Assembly (NCBI GenBank): GCA_963777695.1
Contig: CAVZRC010000004.1
Location: 2,666,001-2,730,000, forward strand
From: CAVZRC01 sp963777695
GTDB lineage: Bacteria; Planctomycetota; Planctomycetia; Isosphaerales; Isosphaeraceae
Direction of reading: 5' to 3'
Length of the DNA stretch: 64,000 nucleotides
This document shows positions 16,878 to 33,262 of this stretch, piece by piece. The notes below the pieces were generated by a model that saw only the letters and a list, made by a program, of their open reading frames with translations, did no database searches and had not been told where the DNA came from. Each line of letters opens with the position of its first letter. The stretch's first letter is position 1. The position numbers and the translations under genes were made by a program.

Positions 16878-17159
16878 ATGATCGATCCCAGCACGATGTT
16901 CTCGAATGTCCGGGTGGCCTGCAAGAAATGCGGGAAAATCAATGACTTCGGGTCGAGCGAGGCGCTCTACCATGCCGATCTCTCCACGCCCTGCGCCCAC
17001 TGCGGCTTTCGCTTCCTCGAACACATGGACCGGCAGATGCAGAAGATGATGGAAATGGGGGCCAAAGACCCCCAATGGCGGGAGTGGGTGCGGACAGGTC
17101 GGAACGATCTCATCAAGCAGCGCCTGGACGAACTGGTGCCGATTCCCGAAGACACGTAG
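16878..17159 (+). CDS. Small zinc-ribbon protein, unknown
   Basis: 93 residues. Two CxxC knuckles (CKKCG at about residue 15 and CAHCG at about 39) form a probable zinc ribbon, followed by a charged helix (HMDRQMQKMMEMGAKDPQWREW). AAAGGGGC precedes the ATG by 4 bases. It starts 27 bp after the pRiA4b-like gene and is probably in its operon. No family recognised; a nucleic-acid or protein-binding role would be typical for so short a ribbon. Confidence 0.6.
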   Translation: MIDPSTMFSNVRVACKKCGKINDFGSSEALYHADLSTPCAHCGFRFLEHMDRQMQKMMEMGAKDPQWREWVRTGRNDLIKQRLDELVPIPEDT

Positions 17160-17230
17160 GTTCGGTCGTCGGTCAGGGCAGGAAAGGTGCCGTGGGCCGA
17201 CTCAATCAGGAGTTCAAGGGCGGAAAGAAC

Positions 17231-18031
17231 ATGGCCAAGCCACGAAAGAAGAAGAAACCACGGGCTGAAAAACCGTCCCCGATGCGATGGGAGTTCGATC
17301 CGGACATCCCGACGGACGACTTCTTCGGGGGACGCCCGTTGAACGAGCTCTGGAACCTGCAAGAGGCGGTCGAGAATTTCGTCTACATGGTGGAAAAGAA
17401 GGACTTCCTGAACTGGGAGGCGGTCGTCTGCCTCGAGCAGGACCTCCCGCTCACGGCACCTCAGGAGGCGGCACTGAATGCACTGATCTCCTTCAGCGAC
17501 GAACCGGACGACCGGATCCTGTACATCAACGAGATTGCGAGGCCCAGCGAACCCTGGTACGTCATCCTGAATCGGCTCGCGCCCTACTTGCTGATCGAGC
17601 CGTTCCGGACGTTCGACTCGCATGAACAGGTGAAGTCGGAGGGCTGGCCCCGGATCGCGAACGCCTTGCAGGAGTATGGTCAGGCCCTGTCGTTGCCCGC
17701 GGGCGTGGCGGCGCATGAGGAGGTCGTCCCGGCCGACTTGCGGCACAAGCTCTGGCTGCAATATTGCTTCGATGCGCTAGTCGGTCTCGGGCAGGGAAAG
17801 GACAGGACTCTCGACGCCCCCGACGAGCAATGGCGCATCGACGAGTTCACCATTCGCCTCCACGAGTGCAAGGAGAGCGTGGCCCATTTCGGCCTGACGT
17901 TGGAATCGCTGCTCACCCGGGTCATCCTCCCGGAACGGGATCGCCCTGTCCTCATCAAACTGATGCAAGAGAAACTCGGCCTGCGTTCTGCCCAGGAGCC
18001 GATCGCGGACCGGCTGGAACCCGGAGGATGA
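17231..18031 (+). CDS. Hypothetical protein
   Basis: 266 residues, soluble, no signal or membrane segment. A lysine/arginine-rich start (MAKPRKKKKPRAEK) precedes a largely helical acidic body with many Trp and Leu (LWNLQEAVENFVYMVEKKDFLNWEAVV, LHECKESVAHFGLTLESLL). GGCGGAAAG lies 3-9 bases before the ATG. The gene overlaps the next by the ATGA/adjacent-start arrangement, implying coupling. Not recognised. Its neighbours (pRiA4b-like, zinc ribbon) suggest a small uncharacterised four-gene set. Confidence 0.6.
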   Translation: MAKPRKKKKPRAEKPSPMRWEFDPDIPTDDFFGGRPLNELWNLQEAVENFVYMVEKKDFLNWEAVVCLEQDLPLTAPQEAALNALISFSDEPDDRILYINEIARPSEPWYVILNRLAPYLLIEPFRTFDSHEQVKSEGWPRIANALQEYGQALSLPAGVAAHEEVVPADLRHKLWLQYCFDALVGLGQGKDRTLDAPDEQWRIDEFTIRLHECKESVAHFGLTLESLLTRVILPERDRPVLIKLMQEKLGLRSAQEPIADRLEPGG

Positions 18032-18033
18032 CC

Positions 18034-18414
18034 ATGGATCCCGGCGAGATCATCGAATCGCAGTGCGATGCCGCCCGCAACATTCTCGACCGATTCGGCG
18101 CCGAGAAGGCGATGGGCTACTTGATCGGTGAGAAGTTCCTCAACTTCCTGGAGGTCGCCGAGACCGACGGCGAATGGCGGGAAGCCATCCCGGAATTTGT
18201 TGCCGAGATCCTGTCCGTCTTCGAACCCCACCAACTTGCCGAGTACCTCGAGACGCCGCGACGCCTGGGAGCGTTGGGGCATGTCGCGAGCGAGGAAACG
18301 CATCGGATGTTCCGGGCCGATCTTGATGAGTCGGAAAAGGCTCGAGAGGATGCCAGGAACCTGATGTTGCTGGAATGGGCCAAGGAGTTGATCCTCGACG
18401 AGCGGAGACAATGA
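18034..18414 (+). CDS. Hypothetical small acidic protein
   Basis: 126 residues. ATG 18034 is preferred over ATG 18028 because GGAGG directly abuts the latter but sits 6 bases from the former. The protein is helical and acidic (ESQCDAARNILDRFGAEKAMGYLIGEKF, then DLDESEKAREDARNLMLLEWAKEL). No family recognised. Start region overlaps the previous stop, so it is the last gene of the 16324-18414 run. Confidence 0.6.
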   Translation: MDPGEIIESQCDAARNILDRFGAEKAMGYLIGEKFLNFLEVAETDGEWREAIPEFVAEILSVFEPHQLAEYLETPRRLGALGHVASEETHRMFRADLDESEKAREDARNLMLLEWAKELILDERRQ

Positions 18415-18474
18415 CCCGCCGCACCTTCAGCCGGAGTGCTCGCGATTTTCGCCTCTTCGAGGAGGAGAGTACTC

Positions 18475-19437
18475 TTACTCACGGCGATTCGGCGAGGGCC
18501 CCGATGAGCTGATCCGAGCGGGCCCGGCGACTTCCCGGCAGAACTCGAGGATCGTACGCGTATAGAGGTCCTTCGCGGCGTGGAGCAGGTCGCCGTGATC
18601 GGCGCCCGGGATGAAGATCAGTCGGCCGTGGGTCGCGACGCGGCCGTGGAGGGCGTGGGCCTCCTCGGGACGTGCCCGGCGATCGGCCTCGCCGGCCATG
18701 ATCAGGACGGGCACATCGTCGGGGATCCCGGCGATGGCCAGCAGCGGGGAGATCTCGTCGAGGTGTGGCAGGAAGAGGGGCGCGACGAGCCTCAGCCCGG
18801 CGTAGGCGGCCTGGCTGATCACGGGGGGTAGTGCCAGCTCGGTGCGGTTCCAGACCGCGACCTTCAGGTCCTGGTAGGGGCTCTCGAGGATGTAGCCCCG
18901 GACGCGATGGCCCAGCTCGCGGGCGGCGAAGACGGCCGCCGCCGCGCCCATCGAGTTGCCGTTGACGATCACCGGCAGGCCGGGCCGGCGGGCCTCCAGG
19001 AACTCGACCGCGGCGATCACATCATGACGGGCGCCGAAGCCGATGTCGTCGTAATCGCCCGTGGAGTCGCCGTGCGCCCGGAGCGTGACCATCAGCACTG
19101 CGTACCCCCGCGCCGCGAGGAGCTCGGCCCGGCCCAGACTGTTGTGCCGCTTCCCCTTGTGACCGTGGAGCACCAGCACGCCCGGCGCGTCGGCGCGGCC
19201 GTCGACGAACCACGCGCCAATCTCCTCGCCGTCGCGGGTCGCGATGCGGTGGCCCTCCAATCGTCCCCAGGCGAGGCTCGGCGCGGTCTCGACGATCCGG
19301 GCCTCGAGGCGATGGGTCAGCCGATACGCGACCGCGATCGAGATGAGCAGCCAGGCGGCGCACAGGATGGCCGACGCAATGATCAGCCGGCGCACGGCCC
19401 GTCGCCTCAACAATCCGGGTAGAGGAATCTTGAACAT
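18475..19437 (-). CDS. Membrane-anchored alpha/beta hydrolase
   Basis: 320 residues. One N-terminal membrane anchor (LIIASAILCAAWLLISIAVAY) is followed by a serine hydrolase domain: oxyanion HGHKGKRHN, nucleophile elbow GNSMGAA (Ser near residue 165), acid in VLIMAGEADRRARPEEA and the histidine in GADHGDLLHA. This is the family of BAAT/prolyl-peptidase-like exported hydrolases (similar to YqkD/FrsA-type). The start ATG 19437 begins just before the basic RRRAVRR anchor flank, with GGAG upstream; a longer in-frame reading upstream has no similarity. Substrate unknown. Divergent from the AhpD-like gene with a 175-bp gap. Confidence 0.85.
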   Translation of the reverse strand: MFKIPLPGLLRRRAVRRLIIASAILCAAWLLISIAVAYRLTHRLEARIVETAPSLAWGRLEGHRIATRDGEEIGAWFVDGRADAPGVLVLHGHKGKRHNSLGRAELLAARGYAVLMVTLRAHGDSTGDYDDIGFGARHDVIAAVEFLEARRPGLPVIVNGNSMGAAAAVFAARELGHRVRGYILESPYQDLKVAVWNRTELALPPVISQAAYAGLRLVAPLFLPHLDEISPLLAIAGIPDDVPVLIMAGEADRRARPEEAHALHGRVATHGRLIFIPGADHGDLLHAAKDLYTRTILEFCREVAGPARISSSGPSPNRRE

Positions 19438-19612
19438 GCGTAACACTCCATCCGTTCGTGGAAATTTCCCTGCTGATACTCCTACTCGGCTCAAGGCTAC
19501 CAGGTTTCGCGACGTCGATGGAAGCCGCGGTCCCGCGGGCCGGGGACTTCGGGTCCGGGCCGGTCGCCTGGTATGCTGGGAGTTCCGAACCTCGAGACCC
19601 CAGGAGGCCCCC

Positions 19613-20044
19613 ATGCCCGACGACCGCATCGCCACCGTCAGACCGATCGAGGAGAGTGAGGCGACCGAGAAAGTCGCCGCGATCTTCGCCGACATCAAGG
19701 CCACCAAGAACCTCGAGTCCGTGCCGGCCTTCTGGCGGGTCATCGCGACCAACCCGACGCAGCTCGAGGTGGTGTGGCGCACGCTCAAGACGCTGATGCA
19801 TCCCGAGTCGGTCGGCCGCACTTCGCCGCTCGACGCGAGGACCCGCGAGATCATCGCGCTGGCGGTCTCGGCGACCAACGGCTGCCCGTACTGCATCAAC
19901 TCGCACACCGCCGCGCTGATCAAGCTCGGCCTGGACCAGGAGGCGCTCGGCGAGGTCATGGCGATCGTCGGCCTGTTCAACATGACCAATTCCCTGGCCA
20001 ACGGCTATCAGGTGACGCCCGACGTCCGGCCTCCAGTGGAATAA
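19613..20044 (+). CDS. AhpD-like carboxymuconolactone decarboxylase-family protein
   Basis: 143 residues with AGGAGG 6 bases before ATG. The CMD/AhpD core TREIIALAVSATNGCPYCINSHTAAL carries the E...CxxC..H motif of alkylhydroperoxidase-like enzymes; the two cysteines (CPYC) would be redox active. The N-terminal part (VAAIFADIKATKNLESVPAFWRVIA) is characteristic of the peroxidase-related subfamily. Likely a small cytosolic peroxidase or thiol-disulfide enzyme. 15 bp before the next gene, probably one transcript. Confidence 0.88.
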   Translation: MPDDRIATVRPIEESEATEKVAAIFADIKATKNLESVPAFWRVIATNPTQLEVVWRTLKTLMHPESVGRTSPLDARTREIIALAVSATNGCPYCINSHTAALIKLGLDQEALGEVMAIVGLFNMTNSLANGYQVTPDVRPPVE

Positions 20045-20059
20045 GGATCGAGGCTTCCC

Positions 20060-22302
20060 ATGTCGCGACGCTTCGTTGTTTGCCTCGCGCTGATGATCCT
20101 GGCGAATCTCCCCTGCCTCGCTGCCGAGCCGGGCTCGGGGTCGTTGACCGGGACGATCCGGCTCCCGTCCGGGCTAACGGTTCATTACGCGCATTACTCC
20201 GACCGTAACGCCCTCCGCGATGGCCGACGCGCGGGGGATGCCGTCATCGCCCTGACCGAATCCGGCGACCTCCTGCGCCTCGACTGGTCCACGCTCAAGC
20301 CGACTCGCGATGGTTCCGGGCCGGTGCCGGTCACCTGCCTGGGCCGGGGAGATCATGGCGACGTGCTGGCCGGCTTCAAAGACGGCCGCATCTGCCGGAT
20401 CGACCCGAACACGCTCGCTCCGACCGAGGTCGCCCGGCTCTCGGGCGAGATTCAATGGGTCGGCGTCTTGATCGATGGCGCGCGCGAACCCGGAAAATCC
20501 CGGATCATCGCCGTCGTCGGGCAATCGAAGCCGGTCGTCCACGATCTCGGCTCAAGCAAGACCTATCCGCTCGAACGCCGAGCCTCCGCCTTCCTGCTCG
20601 ATCGCAAGCAACGGCTCTGGGTGGGCGCAGACAACGGCGAATGGGGCGGCTCGTGCTCGTATGTGGATCTACAAGCGGGCCAGGATCATGCCGTGGACGG
20701 GCAGAAGGAGCCGGGTCCTCGCGGCGGGAATCGTTGGTCCGGCGTCTACGGCTTCTCCGAGCTGCGCGACGGTCAGGTCTGGGCCTACGGCGGCACGGCT
20801 CACATGGGCGGTACCGAAGGATTCCTGTGTCGCGTCGACCGAGGTCGGGCTGAGCGGTTGTACGAGGCCGATAATTCCGCACTGATCCGGCTCCAGCGGG
20901 CCGAAGCCGAGAAGGTGATGGAGGACGCGCGGCGCGAGGAGGAGGGGCTCGAGCCAACCCCCGCAAGCCGGCCGCTCCCGAACCGAAGGCCAAGGACAAA
21001 CCCGAGGCGAATCCCCTCCCGGTTGACCGTCCCCACCTGCCGATCACGCACGTCGTCGAGGACACCCGGACCGGGGCGATCGTGGTCGTGTCGTTCAGCG
21101 ACATCTACCGGACGGACGCCCGGCTCGCGCGCTGGGCCAAACTGCACGAGCTGGAGATCGCTTACCGATGGGGTCGGCGCGACGCCATGGGGGCCTATCC
21201 CTCGATCTGCTCGGTGTTGCCGATCGAGGAGCCGGGCAAGCCGCTCGGCCTGGTCTTCGCGACCCGGTTCGACGGCTTCGTCCGCCTCCTCGATGGCAAG
21301 GAGACGCACCATGAATTGCCCGGCCAGCTCTCCGCGGGGGGCATCAAGCGGTTCGAGAACTCTTCGGAAGGGATCCTGGCCGTCAACGAATCCGATGAGA
21401 ATGAGCACGAATTCTGGAGATTCCGTGACGGGGCCTGGGGCGCGGTTCCATTCGCGCCGCCGTGCCAGCCGCTCCCCCATGCCCCCGACTTCGAGGGCGC
21501 GCCCGACGCCGATGCATGGGACAAGACGACGACCCTGGTCGGTCGCGACCGCTCGATCATGACCGTCAGCGCGACGAATGAGCTACCGGGCACGCGGACC
21601 ACGGCGCGATGGCGCAACGGCAAGGCCGAGGTCCTGGGACGCGAGGTCTCCGGGCTGAATCCCTCAGCCTGCTTCCTCACGCCGGAGGGCCGGCTCTGGA
21701 ACGCGGAGCGGGGCATCTTGCGCCATTTCGTCGATGGACGTTGGGCGGTGGCCGCCCCGTATACCGAGGCCCGCGGCTTCGACCTCAGGGCCTGGATCGG
21801 CGTCGGATACGGCCTGCGCGCCGTCAACGATGCCGGGCCGCCCTGGACACTCCTCGATCGGCAGCATGGGCAACTGGTCCGCCTTTCCTATGGCCCCGGC
21901 TCCAAGGACCCGCGATTGAACGCGGTCCCCTTGACCGACGCCGGCCAGCCCCTGAAGGTCCGCGACGCGATCCCCTGGACGAAGGCCGAGCTGATGCTGC
22001 TGACCGACCGCGGCCTGAAGATCGTGGCGACCGGAGGGGACAAGCCGGCCGAGGTCCCGATCGACACCGGCGGCCGGTCGATCGCTCGGATCTGCCGCGA
22101 CGGCCGGGGCCGGCTCTGGCTGGGAGGCGATGGCCTGGCGGTCGTCGAGGCCGGCGGCAAGGCCCCGCAATGGCTCGACGACCTGCCGATGATGGGACGA
22201 TCCACGGTCGATGCCCTCGCCGCCGACCCGGAGCATGCCGACGGCGTCATCGCCGCGGTCCGCGAGCGCGGCGTGGTCTTCGTGCGGGTCGTCGGGCGCT
22301 GA
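20060..22302 (+). pseudogene. Exported beta-propeller-like protein, frameshifted
   Basis: About 747 residues when the break is repaired. Signal peptide MSRRFVVCLALMILANLPCLAAEP, then blades with YVTN/NHL or two-component-propeller character (GDAVIALTESGDLLRLDW, GDVLAGFKDGRICRIDPNTL, RLWVGADNGEWGG, GRLWLGGDGLAVVEAGGK). The frame changes from phase 2 to phase 1 around 20945-20975, in the segment GAGCCAACCCCCGCAAG; one missing C in the C-run restores a continuous product (PTPRKPAAPEPKAKDK). Either a real one-base deletion, an assembly error in a homopolymer, or slippage during expression. A low-complexity Pro/Lys linker surrounds the break. Function unknown; probable periplasmic or surface propeller. 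Confidence 0.75.
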
Positions 22303-22346
22303 CACGCGCGCCGACGAGGAAGATGGTCGGAGTTGGAGTCGCGGGT

Positions 22347-23627
22347 TCAGCCGACGGGCGTCGCGGGATGGCTGGGCATCCGGATGAACGCGGATCGGCC
22401 GGGGTCGGCCGCCTCGGCCTGGGCTTTCGCCACCCGATCCAGCGCACGCACGACATGGGCCGGGGTCTGGTAGCGCATCTCCGGCCGCTTGGCCAGCATC
22501 TTCTCCACGACGTCCTGGAACTCGTCGGGGATCGAGTCCTGGTATCGCTTGGGCGGGACGGGATCGTCCTGGCGGATCTTGGCGACCGTCTCCACCAGGG
22601 TCTTCCCCTCGAACGGAGGCCGGCCGGTCAGGAGCGTATAGACGGTCGCCCCCAGGCTGTAGATGTCGGCGCGGATGTCGACCTCGGCATCGCCGCGGGT
22701 CCGCTCGGGGGCCATGTAGGCCACGTTCCCCGCCAGTTCGCCCGGACGGCCGGCATCCCTGGCCCCGGCCCCGTCGACCACCCTGGCGAGCATCATGTCG
22801 GCGAGCTTGGGGACCTTGTCCTTCGAGCGGATCAGGATGCTCTCGGGGGCGACGTTGCGATGGATGATGTGCTTCTCGTGGAGGGCCTCGAGCGCGCGGG
22901 CGATCTGCATGCCCATCGATAAGGTGTATCGCCAGTTGATCATCTTGCGCGTGCCCAATCGCTCGTTCACCTTGATGAGCGGCTCGCCCTCGACGTATTC
23001 CATGGCGAACCAGCAGGTCTCGCCGTGCTTGCCGGCGCCGCATAGCGCGACCAGATTGTGGTGGTGCATGCCGACGACGGCCTTCATCACCTGCATGAAC
23101 CGCCTGAGGCTCGCCTCGTCGTGGGTGAAATCGGGGTAGAGGACCTTGAGCGCGACGTCTTTGCCGGCGCGGTTGTCGCGCGCCTTGTAGACGGTGCCCA
23201 TGCTGCCGCGCGCCAGCACCGGCCCGAGCTCGTAGTGCGAGATCGCCTGGCCGGTCAGCACGCCGTCATCGGCGCGGATCGCGGGATGGAAGGCCGACTT
23301 CTGCGCCTCGACCAGATTCTGGGTATCGGCGATCGCCGAGGAAAACAGCCGCATCCGGGTGTTGCCGACCTGGAGCTCCTCCCCATGCTTCAGCGGATGC
23401 TCATGGATCCTCTCCCCGGCGATGAACGTCCCGTTGACGCTCTCCAGGTCGGTCAACAGGAAGTCGCCCTTCTCGCATCGGAGCTCGCAATGGAGCCGGG
23501 CGACGGCACCGTCCGTCAGGCGTGTATCGGTCTTCTCGCCCCGGCCGATCGAGAGCGTGGTCCCCTCGATCAGGTTGAAGACGCGGCCCTGGTCAGGGCC
23601 GGCCACCACTCGCAGATAGGCGTGCAT
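22347..23627 (-). CDS. FHA-domain pseudokinase (Ser/Thr kinase fold)
   Basis: 426 residues. An N-terminal FHA domain (about 20-95) has the phosphothreonine-binding signature: GRGEKTDTRL, ARLHCEL and SVNGTFI. A protein kinase domain follows (about 125-385) with a Gly loop ARGSMGTVYKA, VALKVLY lysine and C-lobe motifs (VAYMAPERTRG, DIYSLGATVYTLLTGRPPF). The catalytic loop reads HRNVAPES instead of HRDLKPEN, so the catalytic Asp is Asn, and the DFG motif is DMM. It is therefore predicted to be catalytically dead or weak and to act as a phospho-dependent scaffold. It stands divergent to the ECF sigma factor and kinase cluster, its likely partners. Confidence 0.85.
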   Translation of the reverse strand: MHAYLRVVAGPDQGRVFNLIEGTTLSIGRGEKTDTRLTDGAVARLHCELRCEKGDFLLTDLESVNGTFIAGERIHEHPLKHGEELQVGNTRMRLFSSAIADTQNLVEAQKSAFHPAIRADDGVLTGQAISHYELGPVLARGSMGTVYKARDNRAGKDVALKVLYPDFTHDEASLRRFMQVMKAVVGMHHHNLVALCGAGKHGETCWFAMEYVEGEPLIKVNERLGTRKMINWRYTLSMGMQIARALEALHEKHIIHRNVAPESILIRSKDKVPKLADMMLARVVDGAGARDAGRPGELAGNVAYMAPERTRGDAEVDIRADIYSLGATVYTLLTGRPPFEGKTLVETVAKIRQDDPVPPKRYQDSIPDEFQDVVEKMLAKRPEMRYQTPAHVVRALDRVAKAQAEAADPGRSAFIRMPSHPATPVG

Positions 23628-24166
23628 GGAGAACCCCCCTTCTGGACGTGCTCCCGGTCCAGGGTTCGTCGCGAGCCTCCTCCGGGGATCCGTGGTCTCG
23701 CCAGGCCCCGGGCCGGGAATCGGGAAGACATGATGACCTCGCGCGACGCGGTCGGCTCGCCGCACCGACGTCGAGAAGGCCGTTGCAAATCCGGAATCAT
23801 CGACACCAAAGATGGGACGGCGCAGCGTCGGGCCGGGCGACTATCGGCGTGCTTCCGATAACCTCGGGACGACTCGTGGGATGGATCGGACCGCACGACG
23901 CCAGGAGACGACCGAGGTGGCCCTGACAATTCTCGAACCGATAAGTTATCACAAGGGGCGACACGACGCCAGACCCTAGCACAGGAGATTCCAATAATCT
24001 TTGAACTATGAATTTAGTGGAGGCGAGCGCGGAGTGGCTTCGTTGCAGCGGTCGGCGAGAGGCGATCGATCGGCTCGCTCCTCGCCGCCCGCGTTCGGAT
24101 GGTTCATCTCCGTCGCGGCGTCGGGTAGAATTGTGGAATCGGTCATTCAACCTCTGGAAACGACCA
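23628..24166. other. Divergent intergenic region, 539 bp, no gene seen
   Basis: Lies between the FHA pseudokinase (minus) and the ECF sigma factor (plus) and must hold both promoters. An A/T-richer stretch occurs around 23930-24010. No convincing ORF, repeat or hairpin was found. Confidence 0.5.
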
Positions 24167-24781
24167 ATGCCAGGCGAGGATGAGGGTTCGATCACGCGAT
24201 GGATCAACGGGGTGAAGGGGGGCGACCTCGCGGCCGCGCAGCCGCTGTGGGAGCGCTACTTCGCCCGGATGGTGAACCTGGCGCGGGTGCGGCTGCGAGC
24301 ATCGGGGCGTCGGGACGCCGGCAGCGACGAGGAGGATGTGGCGCTCAGCGCCTTCGACAGCCTCTGCGCGGGCCTGGCCCGCGGGCAGTTCCCCCAACTG
24401 GCCGACCGCGACGACCTCTGGCGGCTCCTGGTGGTGATCACCCTGCGGAAAGTCCAGGCGCAGGCGCGGCGGGGGCTCCGCCAGAAGCGCGGCGGCGGGC
24501 TCGTCCGCACGGCCTCCGAGCTCGACGGCGACGGAGATGACGACGACGTGCTGGCCCGGGCCGTCGGCTCCGAGCCGACGCCCGAGTTCGCCGCCATGGT
24601 CGCCGAAGAGTATCGCGGGCTCCTCGATCGCCTGGGGGACGACGTCCTTCGCAAGGTCGCCATCCTCCGCATGGAGGGGTACACCACCGACGCCGTCGCC
24701 GATCAGCTCGGCTGCGCCCGACGCACCGTCGCCCGGCAACTGGCGCTCATCCGCAAGATCCTGACGACCGATTCGGACTGA
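24167..24781 (+). CDS. ECF-type sigma factor
   Basis: 204 residues. Region 2 is seen in PLWERYFARMVNLARVRLRASGRRD...DEEDVALSAFDSLCAGLARGQFPQL and DRDDLWRLLVVITLRKVQAQAR. Region 4 ends the protein: DVLRKVAILRMEGYTTDAVADQLGCARRTVARQL. This is the planctomycete ECF group habitually encoded beside Ser/Thr kinase genes, where the kinase is thought to control the sigma factor in place of an anti-sigma factor. The three kinase genes start 0.9 kb downstream on the same strand, so the block probably forms one signalling unit with the FHA pseudokinase. ATG 24167 gives the usual short N-terminus. Confidence 0.9.
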   Translation: MPGEDEGSITRWINGVKGGDLAAAQPLWERYFARMVNLARVRLRASGRRDAGSDEEDVALSAFDSLCAGLARGQFPQLADRDDLWRLLVVITLRKVQAQARRGLRQKRGGGLVRTASELDGDGDDDDVLARAVGSEPTPEFAAMVAEEYRGLLDRLGDDVLRKVAILRMEGYTTDAVADQLGCARRTVARQLALIRKILTTDSD

Positions 24782-24957
24782 TGCCTGTCACCGTTTCGCG
24801 ACGAGTGGACATCTCCCGGTAAGGTGCTCCGCGAGCACCGTCCCGAGACGATCATCGGCTCGCTCGCGCGCCCCGTTCGCTGTCAACGTAAACCCCGGCG
24901 AGCGAGCGGATATCCGAGGGACGAGCCGGCTGGTCCGCTATACAGGAGCGATGCCCG

Positions 24958-25602
24958 ATGTCGAGCGCCAACGATTCTGAGCTGATGGATTCGGTAATCC
25001 GCACGAGCCAGATCATCGCCGCCGCCCTGATCACGGGGGTCGTGGTCATGCTCGGGGTGACGCTCGTGATCGACCCCTTCGGCGACGCCCGGCGGCGGGC
25101 GGCCGTCGTCGCCGGGGCGCAGGCGCCCGCCGCCGACCCGGTCCCGCCGCCGGCTACGAGCCCGATGGACGCCGGTGAGATGATCACCTGGATGGCGGTC
25201 GCCTTCGCCGCGGTGTCGCTGCCCCTTTCGTTCGTGGTGCCCGGCCGGATCGCCGATCGGTCCCGCGCGAGCATCGTCGCGGGGACCTGGAAACCCCCCG
25301 TTCAACCGCGTGGAAGTGCCCCGGTCGTACCATCGCCGTTCAGCCTCGAGGTGCTCCAGACCGATATCGGCAAGCTGGCTCTCCTCTATCAGACGCAGTG
25401 GATCGTCGGCGCGGCACTCATCGAGGGTACGACGTTCTTCTCGGTCATCGCCTACATGATCGGAGGGAATCCGATCGCCCTGGCGCTGGCGATCCTACTC
25501 CTCGCCGCGATGTTCGCCCGGTTCCCGACGCGCCTTCGGGTCGCCTCCTGGATCGACCGCCAGCAGGAATTGCTCATCCAGGACCGACAGTCCGCCTTCT
25601 GA
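24958..25602 (+). CDS. Hypothetical membrane protein
   Basis: 214 residues; about four membrane segments (IIAAALITGVVVMLGVTLVI; MITWMAVAFAAVSLPLSFVV; IVGAALIEGTTFFSVIAYMI; ALALAILLLAAMFARF). CAGGAGCG precedes the ATG. It lies between the sigma factor and the first kinase gene (63 bp to the latter) on the same strand. Not recognised; position suggests a membrane component of the kinase signalling unit, but nothing in the sequence shows this. Confidence 0.65.
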   Translation: MSSANDSELMDSVIRTSQIIAAALITGVVVMLGVTLVIDPFGDARRRAAVVAGAQAPAADPVPPPATSPMDAGEMITWMAVAFAAVSLPLSFVVPGRIADRSRASIVAGTWKPPVQPRGSAPVVPSPFSLEVLQTDIGKLALLYQTQWIVGAALIEGTTFFSVIAYMIGGNPIALALAILLLAAMFARFPTRLRVASWIDRQQELLIQDRQSAF

Positions 25603-25665
25603 ACTGGACCGGCCGGACCGGCAAGGGCCCGGCAGCATCCCTCGAGTACAGGAACCCGGTCGAAC

Positions 25666-29273
<3,608 letters not shown>

Positions 29274-29598
29274 CCGTCGGCGTCATGCATTCGGCCCTCG
29301 CGAGATTCGAAAGCGGGGACGTCGAGAAGGCGATCCGGGCGATGAGGAAGTGGGCCGATTGATGTCCCATCGGACTCCGAACCATTACGATCTTACGGGC
29401 TGTGGTTGCCCCGATCGAGCCGGCTCGAGGCCAGCCGGGGCGAGAGATCTGGCACAGCTCGAGCGCGGAAGGACATAACCCTTTGATCCCGGATGGTCGT
29501 TTTGTCGAAAGTCGCTGAGTCCCACGCGATCGGCCGCTCGGATCGAGTCGAGCCGTCTCGTGCCGTACCTGACCACCCTACCGGGCAGGAGCTCCTCC
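29274..29598. other. Interval between kinases 1 and 2, no gene assigned
   Basis: 325 bp. It contains a 25-codon ORF at 29285-29362 (MHSALARFESGDVEKAIRAM, then RKWAD), too short to call, perhaps a remnant. A CAGGAG site before TTG 29599 marks the next start. Nothing else noted. Confidence 0.4.
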
Positions 29599-33242
<3,644 letters not shown>

Positions 33243-33262
33243 CGACCGAGGACCAATCAAAG

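Noticed and set aside
19438..20001. In-frame N-terminal extension of the alpha/beta hydrolase
   Set aside because: Antisense to the AhpD-like gene; hydrolase starts at its membrane anchor.
21664..23043. Long minus-strand frame crossing the propeller and pseudokinase genes
   Set aside because: Out of phase with the FHA/kinase frame and lacking any motif.
23628..24166. Small plus-strand frames before the ECF sigma factor
   Set aside because: No ribosome site and no protein-like pattern; ATG 24167 gives the normal sigma-factor N-terminus.
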